DNA of 43,287 nucleotides from a bacterium (GCA_009927065.1 RFNU01000189.1:1-43287), one strand, 5' to 3'. Shown: positions 24,229-33,696, numbered from the stretch's first letter. Notes: generated by a model not told the origin, from the sequence alone. Translations and numbers: made by a program.

Positions 24229-26748
24229 ATGATTACAGTGAGTGAATTTGCAAAAACTCATAATATTACAACCAAGGATGTGCTTGAATTAGCACGTGAT
24301 CTTGGATTTCCATTAAAAGAATCTACAGATTTGTTATCAGATGATGCAAGAACAAGTCTTATGACATCGCTGAATCAGCATGTAAAACGTTTAGGTTTAA
24401 ATGATATTAAATCTCAAACAGTTTCAAGTGTTATTGGTGGCGATCGTAATGTGATTAAAGTTGTTACAAAACGTCGTGACTTTAAACCATTTGATGTACA
24501 AGCTCTAAAAAACAAAATCCGTACTGAAAAAAAACAAGAAGTAGAAATGGCTGAACCTGTTGAAAACTTGCATGAATCAGAAAAAGTGATTGATGCAGAA
24601 CAAGTTTTTAGCTCAAAGGATACTATTCAAGATGTGCCGGTGCAGCCTTTAATGGATGAAATGCCGTTATTAAGCCTAGAGGGCGCGAACTCTGTCGCCA
24701 CTGAGAGTGTAGAAAACGCGAACCCATCGTCCATAGATTTAGCTAAACCTCAAAAAGTTAATAATGATAAAGCAGTTCTTATTAAAGATGATGAGGATGC
24801 TCGTGCTACAAAATTAAAAAGCAAAAAGAAAAAGCATGTTCAAGGGACAATTGATTCTTCAAAACTTGATAACTCGATGCTTCGTCGTTTTGCTACTCAG
24901 TTTCAAGCAGACGAATTAAATGATGACGATCAGGGAAATAATAATCGAAATAAGCGTGTTAAAAAAGACAAGAAAAATCTTCATAAATTTAATCGTCCAG
25001 TTAAGCCAGTTCAATTAATAGTGCAAGTGCCTGAGCAAATACTCGTTTCCGATCTTGCATTACAGCTCTCAGTAAAATTAATCATTGTTATTAAAGAGCT
25101 CTTAAAACTCGGATTAGTGGCTCAAGGAAATACAATTATTGATCGCGATGTTGCCACACTGGTGATCGAAGAGCTTGGCCATATTGCTCAACCATTAACT
25201 GAAAAAAGCCCAGAAGATATTTTAACGATCTCTTATACTGGCGAACAAAAGTCTCGTTCACCGATAGTCACCATTATGGGGCACGTTGATCATGGTAAAA
25301 CTTCCCTTTTAGATTATATTCGTCGTTCACGTGTTGCTGCGTCTGAAGCTGGAGGCATTACACAACATATAGGCGCATATTCAGTCAAGACTGGTCATGG
25401 GAATGTAACATTTTTGGATACCCCTGGCCATGCCGCTTTTACTGCAATGAGAGCACGTGGCGCGCAATGTACAGATATCGCAGTTATTATTGTGGCTGCG
25501 GATGATGGTGTTATGCCTCAAACTCGTGAAGCGATTGCTCATGCCAAAGCAGCAGGGGTCCCAATCGTTGTTGCTATGAACAAAATTGATAAAGAATCAT
25601 CAGATATTGAACGTATTAAAACCCAAATGGCTCAATTGGATGTTTTGCCTGAAGAATGGGGTGGAGACTCTCCTTTTATCCCTGTTTCGGCAAAAACTGG
25701 TTTTGGAGTCGATCATTTATTGGAGATTCTTTCTTTACAGGCTGAAATTCTTGAACTGAAAGCGCATTATGAAGGGCCAGCTCAAGGAACTATTGTAGAA
25801 TCTTCGCTTTCAAGATTAAGAGGACCAGTAGCAACAGTTTTAGTACAACAAGGTACTCTTAAAGTAGGAGATCTTGTTGTTTGTGGCACAGAATATGGGC
25901 GTATTCGTGCATTATCAGATGACTTAGGAAGTTCTTTAATAGAAGCAACTCCATCTATGCCAGTTGAAATTTTAGGATTATCCGGTGTTGTCGATGCTGG
26001 AGATGCTCTTGTTGTCGTTGAAAATGAAAAGCAAGCTAGAGATATTATAGAGCATCGTCTAGTAGCTCAGCGCCCAGCTCATCAGCCAGCTGTTAGCATG
26101 AGTTTAGAGAACTTTTTCTCCCAAAATCAAAAGAGCAAAGAGCTTTGCGTTATTTTAAAGGCAGATACACATGGTTCAGCTGAAGCCATTGTAGATTCTT
26201 TGAAAAAGATGGCTACTGAAGAAGTGGCCTTAAAAATCATCGCGCAAGGTGTTGGTGGAATTAATGAATCTGATATTATGCTCGCAAAAGCCTCTTCGGC
26301 CATCGTATTAGCATTTAATACTAGAGCTGAACGCACGGCAAAATCAATAGCTGAGCAAGAGCATGTTGCTATTTATTACTTTAGTATTATTTATGAGCTG
26401 CTTGATAAAGTTAAAGCCGCCGTTTATGGTTTAGAAAGTCCTAAATTCCAAGAAGAATTTGTTGGTTTAGCAGAAGTGCGTAGCGTATTTCGATCTTCTC
26501 ATTTAGGAAATATTGCAGGATGTCTTGTAACTGATGGTCATGTTCGCAAAGATTTACCAATTCGTGTATTACGACAAAATGTCGTTATTTATCAAGGTAA
26601 GCTTGAGTCATTGCGTCGTTATAAAGATGATGTGATGGAAGTTCGTGCTGGTACTGATTGCGGTATTGGTATTAAGGATTACAATGATGTGAAAGAGGGT
26701 GACCAGATTGAGGTTTACCGAATGATTGAGTTGCAACGTAAGCATTAA
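24229..26748 (+). CDS. infB: Translation initiation factor IF-2
   Basis: GTPase that brings fMet-tRNA to the 30S subunit and joins the 50S. ATG 24229 has SD GAGG (24217-24220) 8 bases upstream and gives 839 residues; in-frame GTG/ATG codons from 24202 lie inside nusA and lack a good SD. The N-terminal IF2_N-like helical domain (MITVSEFAKTHNITTKDVLE) is followed by a long charged, variable linker (about 80-270), a second IF2_N domain (about 275-325), the G domain with GHVDHGKT at 351-358, DTPGHAAF and NKID, then domains II, III and the fMet-tRNA-binding C-terminal domain ending near EVYRMIEL. No internal start for a shorter isoform could be confirmed. Confidence 0.98.
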   Translation: MITVSEFAKTHNITTKDVLELARDLGFPLKESTDLLSDDARTSLMTSLNQHVKRLGLNDIKSQTVSSVIGGDRNVIKVVTKRRDFKPFDVQALKNKIRTEKKQEVEMAEPVENLHESEKVIDAEQVFSSKDTIQDVPVQPLMDEMPLLSLEGANSVATESVENANPSSIDLAKPQKVNNDKAVLIKDDEDARATKLKSKKKKHVQGTIDSSKLDNSMLRRFATQFQADELNDDDQGNNNRNKRVKKDKKNLHKFNRPVKPVQLIVQVPEQILVSDLALQLSVKLIIVIKELLKLGLVAQGNTIIDRDVATLVIEELGHIAQPLTEKSPEDILTISYTGEQKSRSPIVTIMGHVDHGKTSLLDYIRRSRVAASEAGGITQHIGAYSVKTGHGNVTFLDTPGHAAFTAMRARGAQCTDIAVIIVAADDGVMPQTREAIAHAKAAGVPIVVAMNKIDKESSDIERIKTQMAQLDVLPEEWGGDSPFIPVSAKTGFGVDHLLEILSLQAEILELKAHYEGPAQGTIVESSLSRLRGPVATVLVQQGTLKVGDLVVCGTEYGRIRALSDDLGSSLIEATPSMPVEILGLSGVVDAGDALVVVENEKQARDIIEHRLVAQRPAHQPAVSMSLENFFSQNQKSKELCVILKADTHGSAEAIVDSLKKMATEEVALKIIAQGVGGINESDIMLAKASSAIVLAFNTRAERTAKSIAEQEHVAIYYFSIIYELLDKVKAAVYGLESPKFQEEFVGLAEVRSVFRSSHLGNIAGCLVTDGHVRKDLPIRVLRQNVVIYQGKLESLRRYKDDVMEVRAGTDCGIGIKDYNDVKEGDQIEVYRMIELQRKH

Positions 26749-26759
26749 GGAGATTAAAG

Positions 26760-27140
26760 ATGGCGTCTTATAGAACATTAAAAATAGCTGACTCCATTAA
26801 AAATCATGTCTCAATGATTGTTGATGGTTCTTTAGCCGATCCACGTATTGAAAGTGTAACAATTCTTCATGTAGATTTAGCGCGCGATTTGTCCCATGCA
26901 AAAATTTTATTTACAACACATGATTCTGAACCAAAAGTGATTGAAGCTTTATTGAATAAAGCTTCAGGATTTGTGCGAACTCAATTGGCGCAAGGATTAA
27001 ATTTACGCTATACACCCACACTGAGATTTATTTTTGACAGCAATTTCGCGGAGTTAGAGCGAGTTGAGTTAGTCTTAGAAAAGTTGAGAGCCCAACGAGC
27101 GGCAAATAAGTCATCTGAGAATGAATCTAATGAATCTTGA
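26760..27140 (+). CDS. rbfA: Ribosome-binding factor A
   Basis: Small KH-like protein that assists late 30S maturation, especially 16S 5'-end processing and cold adaptation. It has 126 residues starting MASYRTLKIADSIKNHVS, with the conserved DPRIESVTILHV segment, DLSHAKILF and the end TPTLRFIFDSNFAELERVEL. SD AAGGAG is near 26748. It overlaps truB by 20 bases, as these genes often do. Confidence 0.97.
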   Translation: MASYRTLKIADSIKNHVSMIVDGSLADPRIESVTILHVDLARDLSHAKILFTTHDSEPKVIEALLNKASGFVRTQLAQGLNLRYTPTLRFIFDSNFAELERVELVLEKLRAQRAANKSSENESNES

Positions 27141-28083
27141 TGATGTTGTTTTTGCTTTGATAGACAAACCGGAAGGACTCACCTCACAAGAGTGTGTGAG
27201 TAAAATCAAGAAAGCATTGCACTGTTCAAAAGTCGGCCATGGAGGCACTCTTGATCCCTTTGCAACGGGTGCTTTGCCTATTTTTTTCGAATCATGGACG
27301 CGGTTAGCTTCTTTATTTGCATTTGCTGATAAGCGCTACCAAGCAACCTTATCTCTTGGTCAGAAAACAGATACTGGTGATAAAACAGGGACAGTGATAT
27401 CAAAAGGACCTGCTGCTGTGGCAAATCAAGCTAATTGTCGTCTTTTAGAACGATCGCTTATAGGAGACGTAGATTTACCTATACCAATTTATTCTGCATT
27501 AAAAATTGATGGCGTGCCTATGCATCAGTTAGCGCGCAGTGGGAAATTAACCCAGCCAGTAAAACGTAGATCGACAACAATACATGAGCTCTCTTTGGAG
27601 GCAAAAACTGCAGATACTGTTTTGATTGATGTAAAATGTTCTCATGGTACGTATATTCGGTCATTGGGTGAGCATATTGCCTCTAAACTTAAAACACAAG
27701 GACATCTTTCTGTATTAAAACGTACTGCTTATTATCTTAATTCTGCCCAACAAGCATTGCCTCTTGTTGAACTGGGGACATTTTTAGAAAATCCTGAGCC
27801 TTATGTTATTAAACTCCACCAACTAGCTGATATTTTGCCTGTTTATCATCTCAATCGTCAGCATTATAGAGATTTCCTAACAGGGAAAATGCGAAGAATT
27901 CCTTTACGTTATCATGGATGGTATCTCATGCATACTGAAGATCGTATGATAGGCGTTGTTTTCCTTGAAGATGGTCGCATTACTCAAAGAGTTAATGTTC
28001 AAAAAATCAACAATACTACTGAACAAGAAAAATTACCTCACCCGATCTTAGTGCAAAACAATGCTCAATATTTAACCTCTTGA
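27121..28083 (+). CDS. truB: tRNA pseudouridine-55 synthase TruB
   Basis: Makes the universal pseudouridine-55 in the tRNA T-loop. It has 320 residues. Motifs are IDKPEGLTSQE, VGHGGTLDPFATG with catalytic Asp45, YQATLSLGQKTDTGD, and CSHGTYIRSLGEHI. The segment after the catalytic loop, GALPIFFESWTRLASLF, departs from the usual GVLPL-IG-ATK, so the fold there is divergent. A C-terminal PUA-like domain ends the protein. The start is ATG 27121 inside rbfA; ATG 27130 is an alternative, and neither has a strong SD. Confidence 0.96.
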   Translation: MNLMNLDDVVFALIDKPEGLTSQECVSKIKKALHCSKVGHGGTLDPFATGALPIFFESWTRLASLFAFADKRYQATLSLGQKTDTGDKTGTVISKGPAAVANQANCRLLERSLIGDVDLPIPIYSALKIDGVPMHQLARSGKLTQPVKRRSTTIHELSLEAKTADTVLIDVKCSHGTYIRSLGEHIASKLKTQGHLSVLKRTAYYLNSAQQALPLVELGTFLENPEPYVIKLHQLADILPVYHLNRQHYRDFLTGKMRRIPLRYHGWYLMHTEDRMIGVVFLEDGRITQRVNVQKINNTTEQEKLPHPILVQNNAQYLTS

Positions 28084-28125
28084 TTTATTAATGATGCGCC
28101 ACTGAGTATGACTTGAGGAGGCTAT

Positions 28126-28203
28126 ATGATTCTTCATGCGACAACTCTTTTGCGATTCTCTAAAATTAATCGTCTCAGAGTGACAACACCCCGATTATCG
28201 TGA
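28126..28203 (+). CDS. Possible 25-residue small protein or leader peptide upstream of rpsO
   Basis: A short open frame begins at ATG 28126 with a near-perfect SD GAGGAG (28115-28120) 5 bases upstream, better than that of most genes here, and ends at TGA 28201. The predicted 25-residue peptide starts MILHATTLLRFSK and is basic (five Arg/Lys) with Leu/Thr residues; it has no recognisable homology. It sits in the 203-base truB-rpsO gap and ends about 34 bases before a -10 box that could drive rpsO. It could be a true small protein, a leader ORF regulating rpsO/pnp, or a chance ORF. Only its SD argues for translation. Confidence 0.4.
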   Translation: MILHATTLLRFSKINRLRVTTPRLS

Positions 28204-28233
28204 GATAAAAGTGTATTATTATGGAAATTTTGT

Positions 28234-28286
28234 TGTTATAATAGCTTTTCAAATTGTAACTTATTTATAAATAGAGGAATACTCCT
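28234..28286 (+). promoter_or_regulatory. rpsO promoter and leader
   Basis: An extended -10 element TG-T-TATAAT (TATAAT at 28237-28242) lies 45 bases before the rpsO ATG; the -35 is poor, as is common with extended -10 promoters. In the leader, AGGA (28275-28278) of the SD can pair with TCCT (28283-28286) just before the ATG, a small structure that could limit ribosome access. E. coli S15 represses its own translation through a leader pseudoknot; whether this leader folds similarly is inference. Confidence 0.55.
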
Positions 28287-28562
28287 ATGTCAGTTGCTCA
28301 AGTAGCTAAGGCCCAAATAATAGAACAGTATCAATTGTTTGCAGGCGACACTGGCTCATCACCGGTTCAAATCGCATTGTTAACAGCTCGTATTCGTCAT
28401 CTTACAGAGCATTTAAAAAGCCATCGTCATGATTTTCATACTGCTTACGGTTTAAAAAAGCTTGTATCTCAGCGTAAAAAATTAATGAAGTATTTCAAAG
28501 GACGCGAACTTTCAGCGTATCAGCAACTGCTGAAAGCCCTTGAACTGCGTGATATTAAATAA
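28287..28562 (+). CDS. rpsO: 30S ribosomal protein S15
   Basis: Primary 16S rRNA-binding protein of the central domain of the small subunit, also part of intersubunit bridge B4. It has 91 residues. The signature GDTGSSPVQIALLTARIRHL, the LKSHRHDFHTAYGL loop and VSQRKKLMKYF are intact. SD GAGG (28274-28277). It is followed after 42 bases by pnp, the classic rpsO-pnp pair that may share a transcript. Confidence 0.98.
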   Translation: MSVAQVAKAQIIEQYQLFAGDTGSSPVQIALLTARIRHLTEHLKSHRHDFHTAYGLKKLVSQRKKLMKYFKGRELSAYQQLLKALELRDIK

Positions 28563-28604
28563 GATCATTTTTGGCATTCACTCTAGATTCTTAAGGACAA
28601 TAAC

Positions 28605-30710
28605 GTGGCAGTGGTTGAAAAAACATTCCAACTCGGTGATCATCAGATTTCACTTCAGACAGGATTGATGGCGCGTCAAGCAACATCTTCTGTTGTTGCG
28701 CGCATGGGCAACACTATGGTTCTTGTGACACTAGTTGCTCAATCTTCCAAGGAAGCAAGGGATTTTTTCCCCCTTTCTGTACATTATCAATCAAAAGCTT
28801 ATGCTTATGGTCGTGTTCCAACCGGATTTAAGCGCCGTGAAGGACCTCCATCTGAATCTGAAATATTGATATCTCGATTAATTGATAGACCTATTCGTCC
28901 GTTATTTCCAGCCTGGTATACCGATGAAGTACAAATCGTTGCAACCTTGCTGTCAGCGGATGCTTCAGTAGAGCCAGATGTCGTTGCCATGATCGGTGCT
29001 GCAGCCGCCCTAAAAATTTCGGGCTTGCCAGTGAATAATACTTTAGGGGCAGTAAGAGTTGGTTATGTTAATAATCAATTTGTTTTAAACCCAGTAGTGG
29101 CTCCAAAAGCGAAATTAGATTTGATTGTAGCAGGCACTAAAGATTCGTTACTTATGGTTGAGTCTTCAGCAGCTGAGCTTTCAGAAGAAGTGATGATTGC
29201 CGGTTTAGAATTTGCTCAGCATCATATTGGGGAAGTTATTGCAGGCATTGAAGCATTTGCTCAAGATGTTGGTGGTGGATCACAAAACATTCAACCGCCA
29301 GCGACAGTTCAATTGCCGGACTTTGATGAGTTCGTTGCGCCATATGAAGCTTCTTATTGGGATGGTTTATTATCCACTCAAGATAAAGCCTTGCGTAGTG
29401 CTTTTATGAAAAATCAACTTCAGCTTATTAAGACGGCTTATTTGGAGCATAACCCTGAATTGACTGAACAGCAGATCGCTTATTTGCCAACACATCTTGC
29501 TGACTGGGAAAAGAAAGTGGTTCGTCAAGGTATGTTAAAACATCAACGTCGTGTTGATGGCCGTACTTTTGAGCAAATTCGTCCTATCAGTTGTCATGTA
29601 GGGGTTTTACCTGCTTCGCATGGCTCTTCTCTGTTTACTAGAGGCGAAACACAATCTTTAACTTCTTTGGTATTAGGAACTGGGCGTGATGCTCAACTGA
29701 TTGAATCTTACGAGGCTAAAGAGCAACGAGATTGGTTCATGTTGCATTACAATTTTCCCCCATATTCTGTGGGAGAAGTAGGACAAGTTGGTAGTCCAAA
29801 GCGCCGTGAAATTGGGCATGGCCGTCTAGCTCGACGTGCTCTTGAAGCGGTTCTTCCCAGCCAAGATCAATGTCCTTATGTCTTGAGACTGGTTTCAGAG
29901 ATTTTGGAATCAAATGGTTCAAGCTCCATGGCCACAGTTTGTGCGTCTTCTTTAGCTTTAATGGATGCAGGTGTGCCTGTATCGGCTCCTGTAGCTGGTA
30001 TTGCTATGGGCTTGATTCAAGAAGATTCAACACACATAGTCTTAACTGATATTCTAGGAGATGAAGATTTCTTGGGAGATATGGACTTTAAAGTTGCTGG
30101 CACAGCGCTTGGTATTACTGCCTTACAGATGGATATTAAGATCGAAGGTATAAGTGCAGCAGTCATGAAGCAAGCTTTGGCACAAGCACAGGTGGGTCGG
30201 TTGCATATTCTTGAAATTATGAATAACACACTGGGCAATGTTAGAGCTGAAGTAGCAGCAAATGCACCTCGTATTGATCTTGTTAAGATTAAACCAGAGC
30301 AGGTTCGTGAAGTTATTGGTAAAGGTGGATCAACAGTTAAATTGCTTACCGAGCTTTCAGGAGCAACATTTGAATTAAGTGATGATGGTTCTGTTAATAT
30401 TATTTCTTCAGTCAAAGAACAAGCTGAAAAAGCTAAAGAGCTACTAAAGCAAATAGTTGAACCGTTAGCAATTAACAATGTTTATGTTGGGCAAGTGACC
30501 AAAATCTTAGAATTTGGATTTGTTATCAGTACATTGGGTGGTAAAGATGGACTTGTTCATATCTCCGAATGTCCATTCACTGAACTTGAATTGCCTACAA
30601 AGATTCGTATTGGACAACGCTTAGATGTGAAGCTGACACAAATCGATAAAGTGAATAATAGATTAAAATTTTCTATGTTGATTCAGTCAGCAAATACTGA
30701 GCAGCATTGA
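28605..30710 (+). CDS. pnp: Polyribonucleotide nucleotidyltransferase (PNPase)
   Basis: Phosphorolytic 3'-5' exoribonuclease of mRNA decay and the degradosome. It has 701 residues. Domains in order are RNase PH 1 (about 1-140), the helical domain (about 145-300), RNase PH 2 (about 310-545) with the active-site stretch DEDFLGDMDFKVAGT and Asp486/Asp492, a KH domain (about 555-615, with IGKGGSTVK) and an S1 domain (about 620-690). The start is GTG at 28605 with SD TAAGGA. It is probably autoregulated at its leader, as in E. coli, but no specific element is visible in the 42-base gap. Confidence 0.98.
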   Translation: MAVVEKTFQLGDHQISLQTGLMARQATSSVVARMGNTMVLVTLVAQSSKEARDFFPLSVHYQSKAYAYGRVPTGFKRREGPPSESEILISRLIDRPIRPLFPAWYTDEVQIVATLLSADASVEPDVVAMIGAAAALKISGLPVNNTLGAVRVGYVNNQFVLNPVVAPKAKLDLIVAGTKDSLLMVESSAAELSEEVMIAGLEFAQHHIGEVIAGIEAFAQDVGGGSQNIQPPATVQLPDFDEFVAPYEASYWDGLLSTQDKALRSAFMKNQLQLIKTAYLEHNPELTEQQIAYLPTHLADWEKKVVRQGMLKHQRRVDGRTFEQIRPISCHVGVLPASHGSSLFTRGETQSLTSLVLGTGRDAQLIESYEAKEQRDWFMLHYNFPPYSVGEVGQVGSPKRREIGHGRLARRALEAVLPSQDQCPYVLRLVSEILESNGSSSMATVCASSLALMDAGVPVSAPVAGIAMGLIQEDSTHIVLTDILGDEDFLGDMDFKVAGTALGITALQMDIKIEGISAAVMKQALAQAQVGRLHILEIMNNTLGNVRAEVAANAPRIDLVKIKPEQVREVIGKGGSTVKLLTELSGATFELSDDGSVNIISSVKEQAEKAKELLKQIVEPLAINNVYVGQVTKILEFGFVISTLGGKDGLVHISECPFTELELPTKIRIGQRLDVKLTQIDKVNNRLKFSMLIQSANTEQH

Positions 30711-30720
30711 TTTGAGAACG

Positions 30721-30752
30721 CCAAGAAAAGCAGCTAGCCCTGCTTTTCTTGG
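30721..30752. terminator. Strong hairpin between convergent pnp and CNNM genes
   Basis: CCAAGAAAAGCAG (30721-30733) pairs perfectly over 13 bp with CTGCTTTTCTTGG (30740-30752) around a 6-base loop. It lies 10 bases after the pnp stop and overlaps the last codons of the convergent CNNM gene, whose stop is at 30734-30736. Neither strand has a clean T-run after the stem, so termination may be imperfect or the hairpin may mainly protect both 3' ends. Confidence 0.7.
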
Positions 30753-31996
30753 TTGTAATGCTCTAAGCTTATTCCTTTAATTTTGACGATTGTATTCTTA
30801 GAAATCTGTAATATTTCATAAATAATACCGTTTAATAAAATACTTGTGCCCGGTTGAGGCAAACATTCCATGTATGCTATCAAAGCTCCCCCAATCGTAG
30901 AAGCATCGCGTGTTGATATACTCCAACCTAAAAGACGTTTTAATGTATGCACGGGTAAATGCCCAGGAAAAATCCAAGCGTGTTCAGATAAACGGATCAC
31001 TTCATGCTCTTGCGCTATATCTTGTAGTTGTATATCAGCAACCCATATCTCATCCATAATATCACTTAATGTTACCAATCCTTGTAAATGACCATATTCA
31101 TTTAGAATCAAAGCCATTTTCTTTTGCATTTGTTGAAAGCGCATAAATTGAGTGTGTAAAGGAGTTTTTTCTGGAATAAAATAAGCTTCTTGAATGAGTG
31201 AGCGTAAAGACTCTTTAGTAAATTTATTTGTCAAGATCATATGAATGCATTCACGAATATTAACTATCCCTAAAATATTTTCAATATCTCCCTCAATAAC
31301 AGGCAGTCTAGAATGGGCGCAACTGATAATTTCTTTTAGAATAATCTCTTCAGTATCACTCATGTCAAGAACTTGAATTTTGGATCGGGTGAGCATAATA
31401 TCGTTCACTGTGATTTCATGGAGCTCCAAAACACCCATCATCATTCGATGATGGGATTGCTTCTGGTGTTTCATCCCCTCAGAAACCATCATCTTATACT
31501 CAGAAAATGATATTATTTCCTGGGATTGTGCATGATTCATTCCAAAAACAGCAATTATTTTATTATTAATGGCATTGATGATCATGGTTACAGGAGTTAA
31601 AAGAATAGAGATCAGCCAGATCACAGGGGCACAAGCATAAGCAAATAATGTTGGTTTGATCGTAGCCATTGTTTTTGGCATGACTTCAGCAAAAAGTAAA
31701 ATGACTATTGTCAAAATGATTGGTGCTAAGTAAGTTATTTGTTCAGATGCGTCAATCTCCTCGAGTAAATGAACGAGCAGCGTTCCTGTCATAATATTCG
31801 CAAAAGTATTGCCCAGAAGAATCACAGTTAATATTTTATCCAGACGCTCCAGTAATCCTTCCGTTAATTTTGCTAAACTGTTATGTGTCGCATCTGCTTG
31901 TACTTTATATCGATTTAAACGCATAAGAGCTGCTTCAGTAGCTGAAAAAAAAGCTGATGCAGCAATTAATAATAAAATCATAATAAAATAATGCAT
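30734..31996 (-). CDS. CNNM/CorC-type membrane protein with CBS domains (YfjD/CorB-like)
   Basis: Inner-membrane protein of the CNNM family, whose members export or sense Mg2+ (CorB/CorC). It has 420 residues. A four-helix CNNM domain (about 1-150) holds the motifs SATEAAL (18-24), GNTFANI (62-68) and EVMPKT (104-109). A CBS pair (about 200-325, with DIMLTRSKIQVLDM and GLVTLSDIMDEI) and a C-terminal CorC_HlyC domain (about 335-415) follow. It resembles E. coli YfjD, which also lies near ffh. E. coli has ypjD between the two; here that gene is missing and the genes are divergent. Transport substrate is unproven. No good SD precedes the ATG. Confidence 0.93.
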   Translation of the reverse strand: MHYFIMILLLIAASAFFSATEAALMRLNRYKVQADATHNSLAKLTEGLLERLDKILTVILLGNTFANIMTGTLLVHLLEEIDASEQITYLAPIILTIVILLFAEVMPKTMATIKPTLFAYACAPVIWLISILLTPVTMIINAINNKIIAVFGMNHAQSQEIISFSEYKMMVSEGMKHQKQSHHRMMMGVLELHEITVNDIMLTRSKIQVLDMSDTEEIILKEIISCAHSRLPVIEGDIENILGIVNIRECIHMILTNKFTKESLRSLIQEAYFIPEKTPLHTQFMRFQQMQKKMALILNEYGHLQGLVTLSDIMDEIWVADIQLQDIAQEHEVIRLSEHAWIFPGHLPVHTLKRLLGWSISTRDASTIGGALIAYMECLPQPGTSILLNGIIYEILQISKNTIVKIKGISLEHYNQEKQG

Positions 31997-32292
31997 ATAA
32001 AACCCGATTGAAAAAAGAAAATTACTTACACAGAATATGTGTTATGCACTTTAATCATAGCCCAATTTTCTGTCTATTCGGAAACGTTATGACAAACTTA
32101 ATTGAGTACAGGTGCATTCATCACTTGTCTATTCATAACATGCTTTCAGGATAATCGCCTCGCTAACTTAATAGTGTACCGAAGGAAAGAGCTGACATCA
32201 TCATAGATAAAAAAATGGGTAAAACACTTTGCATCTATGCGTTAGCGCTGTACTATTATAACAACTTAATCCGTTTGTAAAAATCATTGACT
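31997..32292. other. Divergent intergenic region between the CNNM gene and ffh
   Basis: About 296 bases that must contain promoters for both directions. Toward ffh, TTGCAT near 32229 followed after 16 bases by TACTAT is a plausible but weak promoter. No SD precedes the ffh ATG. No gene or pseudogene of ypjD (a CcsA-like membrane protein that lies here in many gammaproteobacteria) could be recognised on either strand. Confidence 0.4.
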
Positions 32293-33657
32293 ATGTTTAA
32301 TCTGTTATCTCAAAAAATCGCTTCTCTTTATGAAAGAATTACTACTAAACGCTTATCTGCTAGTCAAATCGATACATTACTTGTTGATATTGAAGATGGG
32401 TTGCTTCAAGCAGATGTTCCTTTTGAAGTGGTGCAGGATTTTTTAAGCAATATTCGAGCTGATGTTATTGGAGAAGCTTATCCTAAGCATCTGAATGCAC
32501 AACAGGCTTTTGTTAAAATATTAAACCATAGATTAATTGAATTGTTAAAACATGATGAACAAGGTTTGACCCTAAAACACCATCCTACAAAAATTTTAGT
32601 AGCTGGTTTGCAGGGAAGCGGAAAAACAACTACGATTGCCAAGTTGGCGTTACATTGTGCGAAACAAAAGAAAAGCGTTTTAGTCGTTAGTTTAGATGTC
32701 TATCGTCCCGCTGCGCGAGAGCAGCTGGCTATTTTAGCTAAAAAAGTTGGAGTGGAGTATTGTGGAGATTTAACCCAACAAGACGTTTTGGTTATTCTTG
32801 ATGAAGCTTTAAAACGTTCAAAATTTTATGATATTTTAATTATTGATACTGCTGGTCGCACACAAATTGATGCTGAAATGATGACTGAACTTAAAACCGT
32901 GGCCCAGCATGCGCAACCTCACGAAACGCTGTATGTGCTTGATAGTATGGCTGGCCAAGAATCGTTGAATGTTGCAAAAAAATTTAATGAAACTGTCACC
33001 ATAAGTGGCGTTATCGTCACAAAACTTGATAGTGATACCCGTGCAGGGGCTATTTTAGGGTTGAAAACTCTTTTAAATCTTCCGATCAAGTTTATTTCGA
33101 TGGGTGAGCAAGTTGATATTCCAGCCAACTTCACTGTGTTTTATCCAGAGCGTATAGCGCAGCGTATTTTGGGGATGGGAGATATTCTGTCGCTTATCGA
33201 CCAGATAGAGCAAAGTATCGATAAAGCGAAAGCACAAAAAATGCAAGAAAGCATGATGCAAAAAGACGCCTTTAATTTTGAAGATATGAGGCTGCAATTA
33301 GAACAAGTCAGTCAAATGCTTTCTGGTGCTGGTGGTCTTAAAGGGATGATGCAACAAATTCCAGGCATGGGTAGTTTAGCGGGACATGTATCAGAAAATG
33401 ATGCAAACAAAGCGATGAAAAAATCTATAGCACTTATTGATTCTATGACCCCTAAAGAGCGTAAATACCCTTACTTATTGCAAGAAGGGGCACGAAAGGC
33501 ACGGATCTCTAGAGGTTCTGGATTAACAATTGCTGATTTAAATCATTTAATTAAGCAGCTTAAACAAACTAGTGAAATGCTCAAGCTTGTGAAGAATAAA
33601 GGAAAAATGGCTAATATGATGAACATGCTGAAGGGTAAAATGCCATTTGGTTTCTAA
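32293..33657 (+). CDS. ffh: Signal recognition particle protein Ffh
   Basis: GTPase that, with 4.5S RNA, targets nascent membrane proteins to FtsY/SecYEG. From ATG 32293 it has 454 residues starting MFNLLSQKIASLYERI; a TTG two codons earlier (32287) is less likely. The N domain (1-90) is followed by the G domain with GLQGSGKTT (from 105), DVYRPAAREQL, DTAGR and TKLDSDTRAGAIL. The Met-rich M domain (about 300-454) includes EQVSQMLSGAGGLKGMMQQIPGM and the RNA-binding SGLTIADLNHLIKQ (the family RIARGSG is RISRGSG here). 4.5S RNA is not in the window. Confidence 0.98.
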   Translation: MFNLLSQKIASLYERITTKRLSASQIDTLLVDIEDGLLQADVPFEVVQDFLSNIRADVIGEAYPKHLNAQQAFVKILNHRLIELLKHDEQGLTLKHHPTKILVAGLQGSGKTTTIAKLALHCAKQKKSVLVVSLDVYRPAAREQLAILAKKVGVEYCGDLTQQDVLVILDEALKRSKFYDILIIDTAGRTQIDAEMMTELKTVAQHAQPHETLYVLDSMAGQESLNVAKKFNETVTISGVIVTKLDSDTRAGAILGLKTLLNLPIKFISMGEQVDIPANFTVFYPERIAQRILGMGDILSLIDQIEQSIDKAKAQKMQESMMQKDAFNFEDMRLQLEQVSQMLSGAGGLKGMMQQIPGMGSLAGHVSENDANKAMKKSIALIDSMTPKERKYPYLLQEGARKARISRGSGLTIADLNHLIKQLKQTSEMLKLVKNKGKMANMMNMLKGKMPFGF

Positions 33658-33696
33658 TTATTATTCGATAGCGTGCTGATTATTAAGATCAACAGA

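Noticed and set aside
30017..30478. 153-codon antisense open frame in pnp
   Set aside because: It lies opposite conserved PNPase core codons; its length reflects codon bias of the sense gene. No SD or homology.
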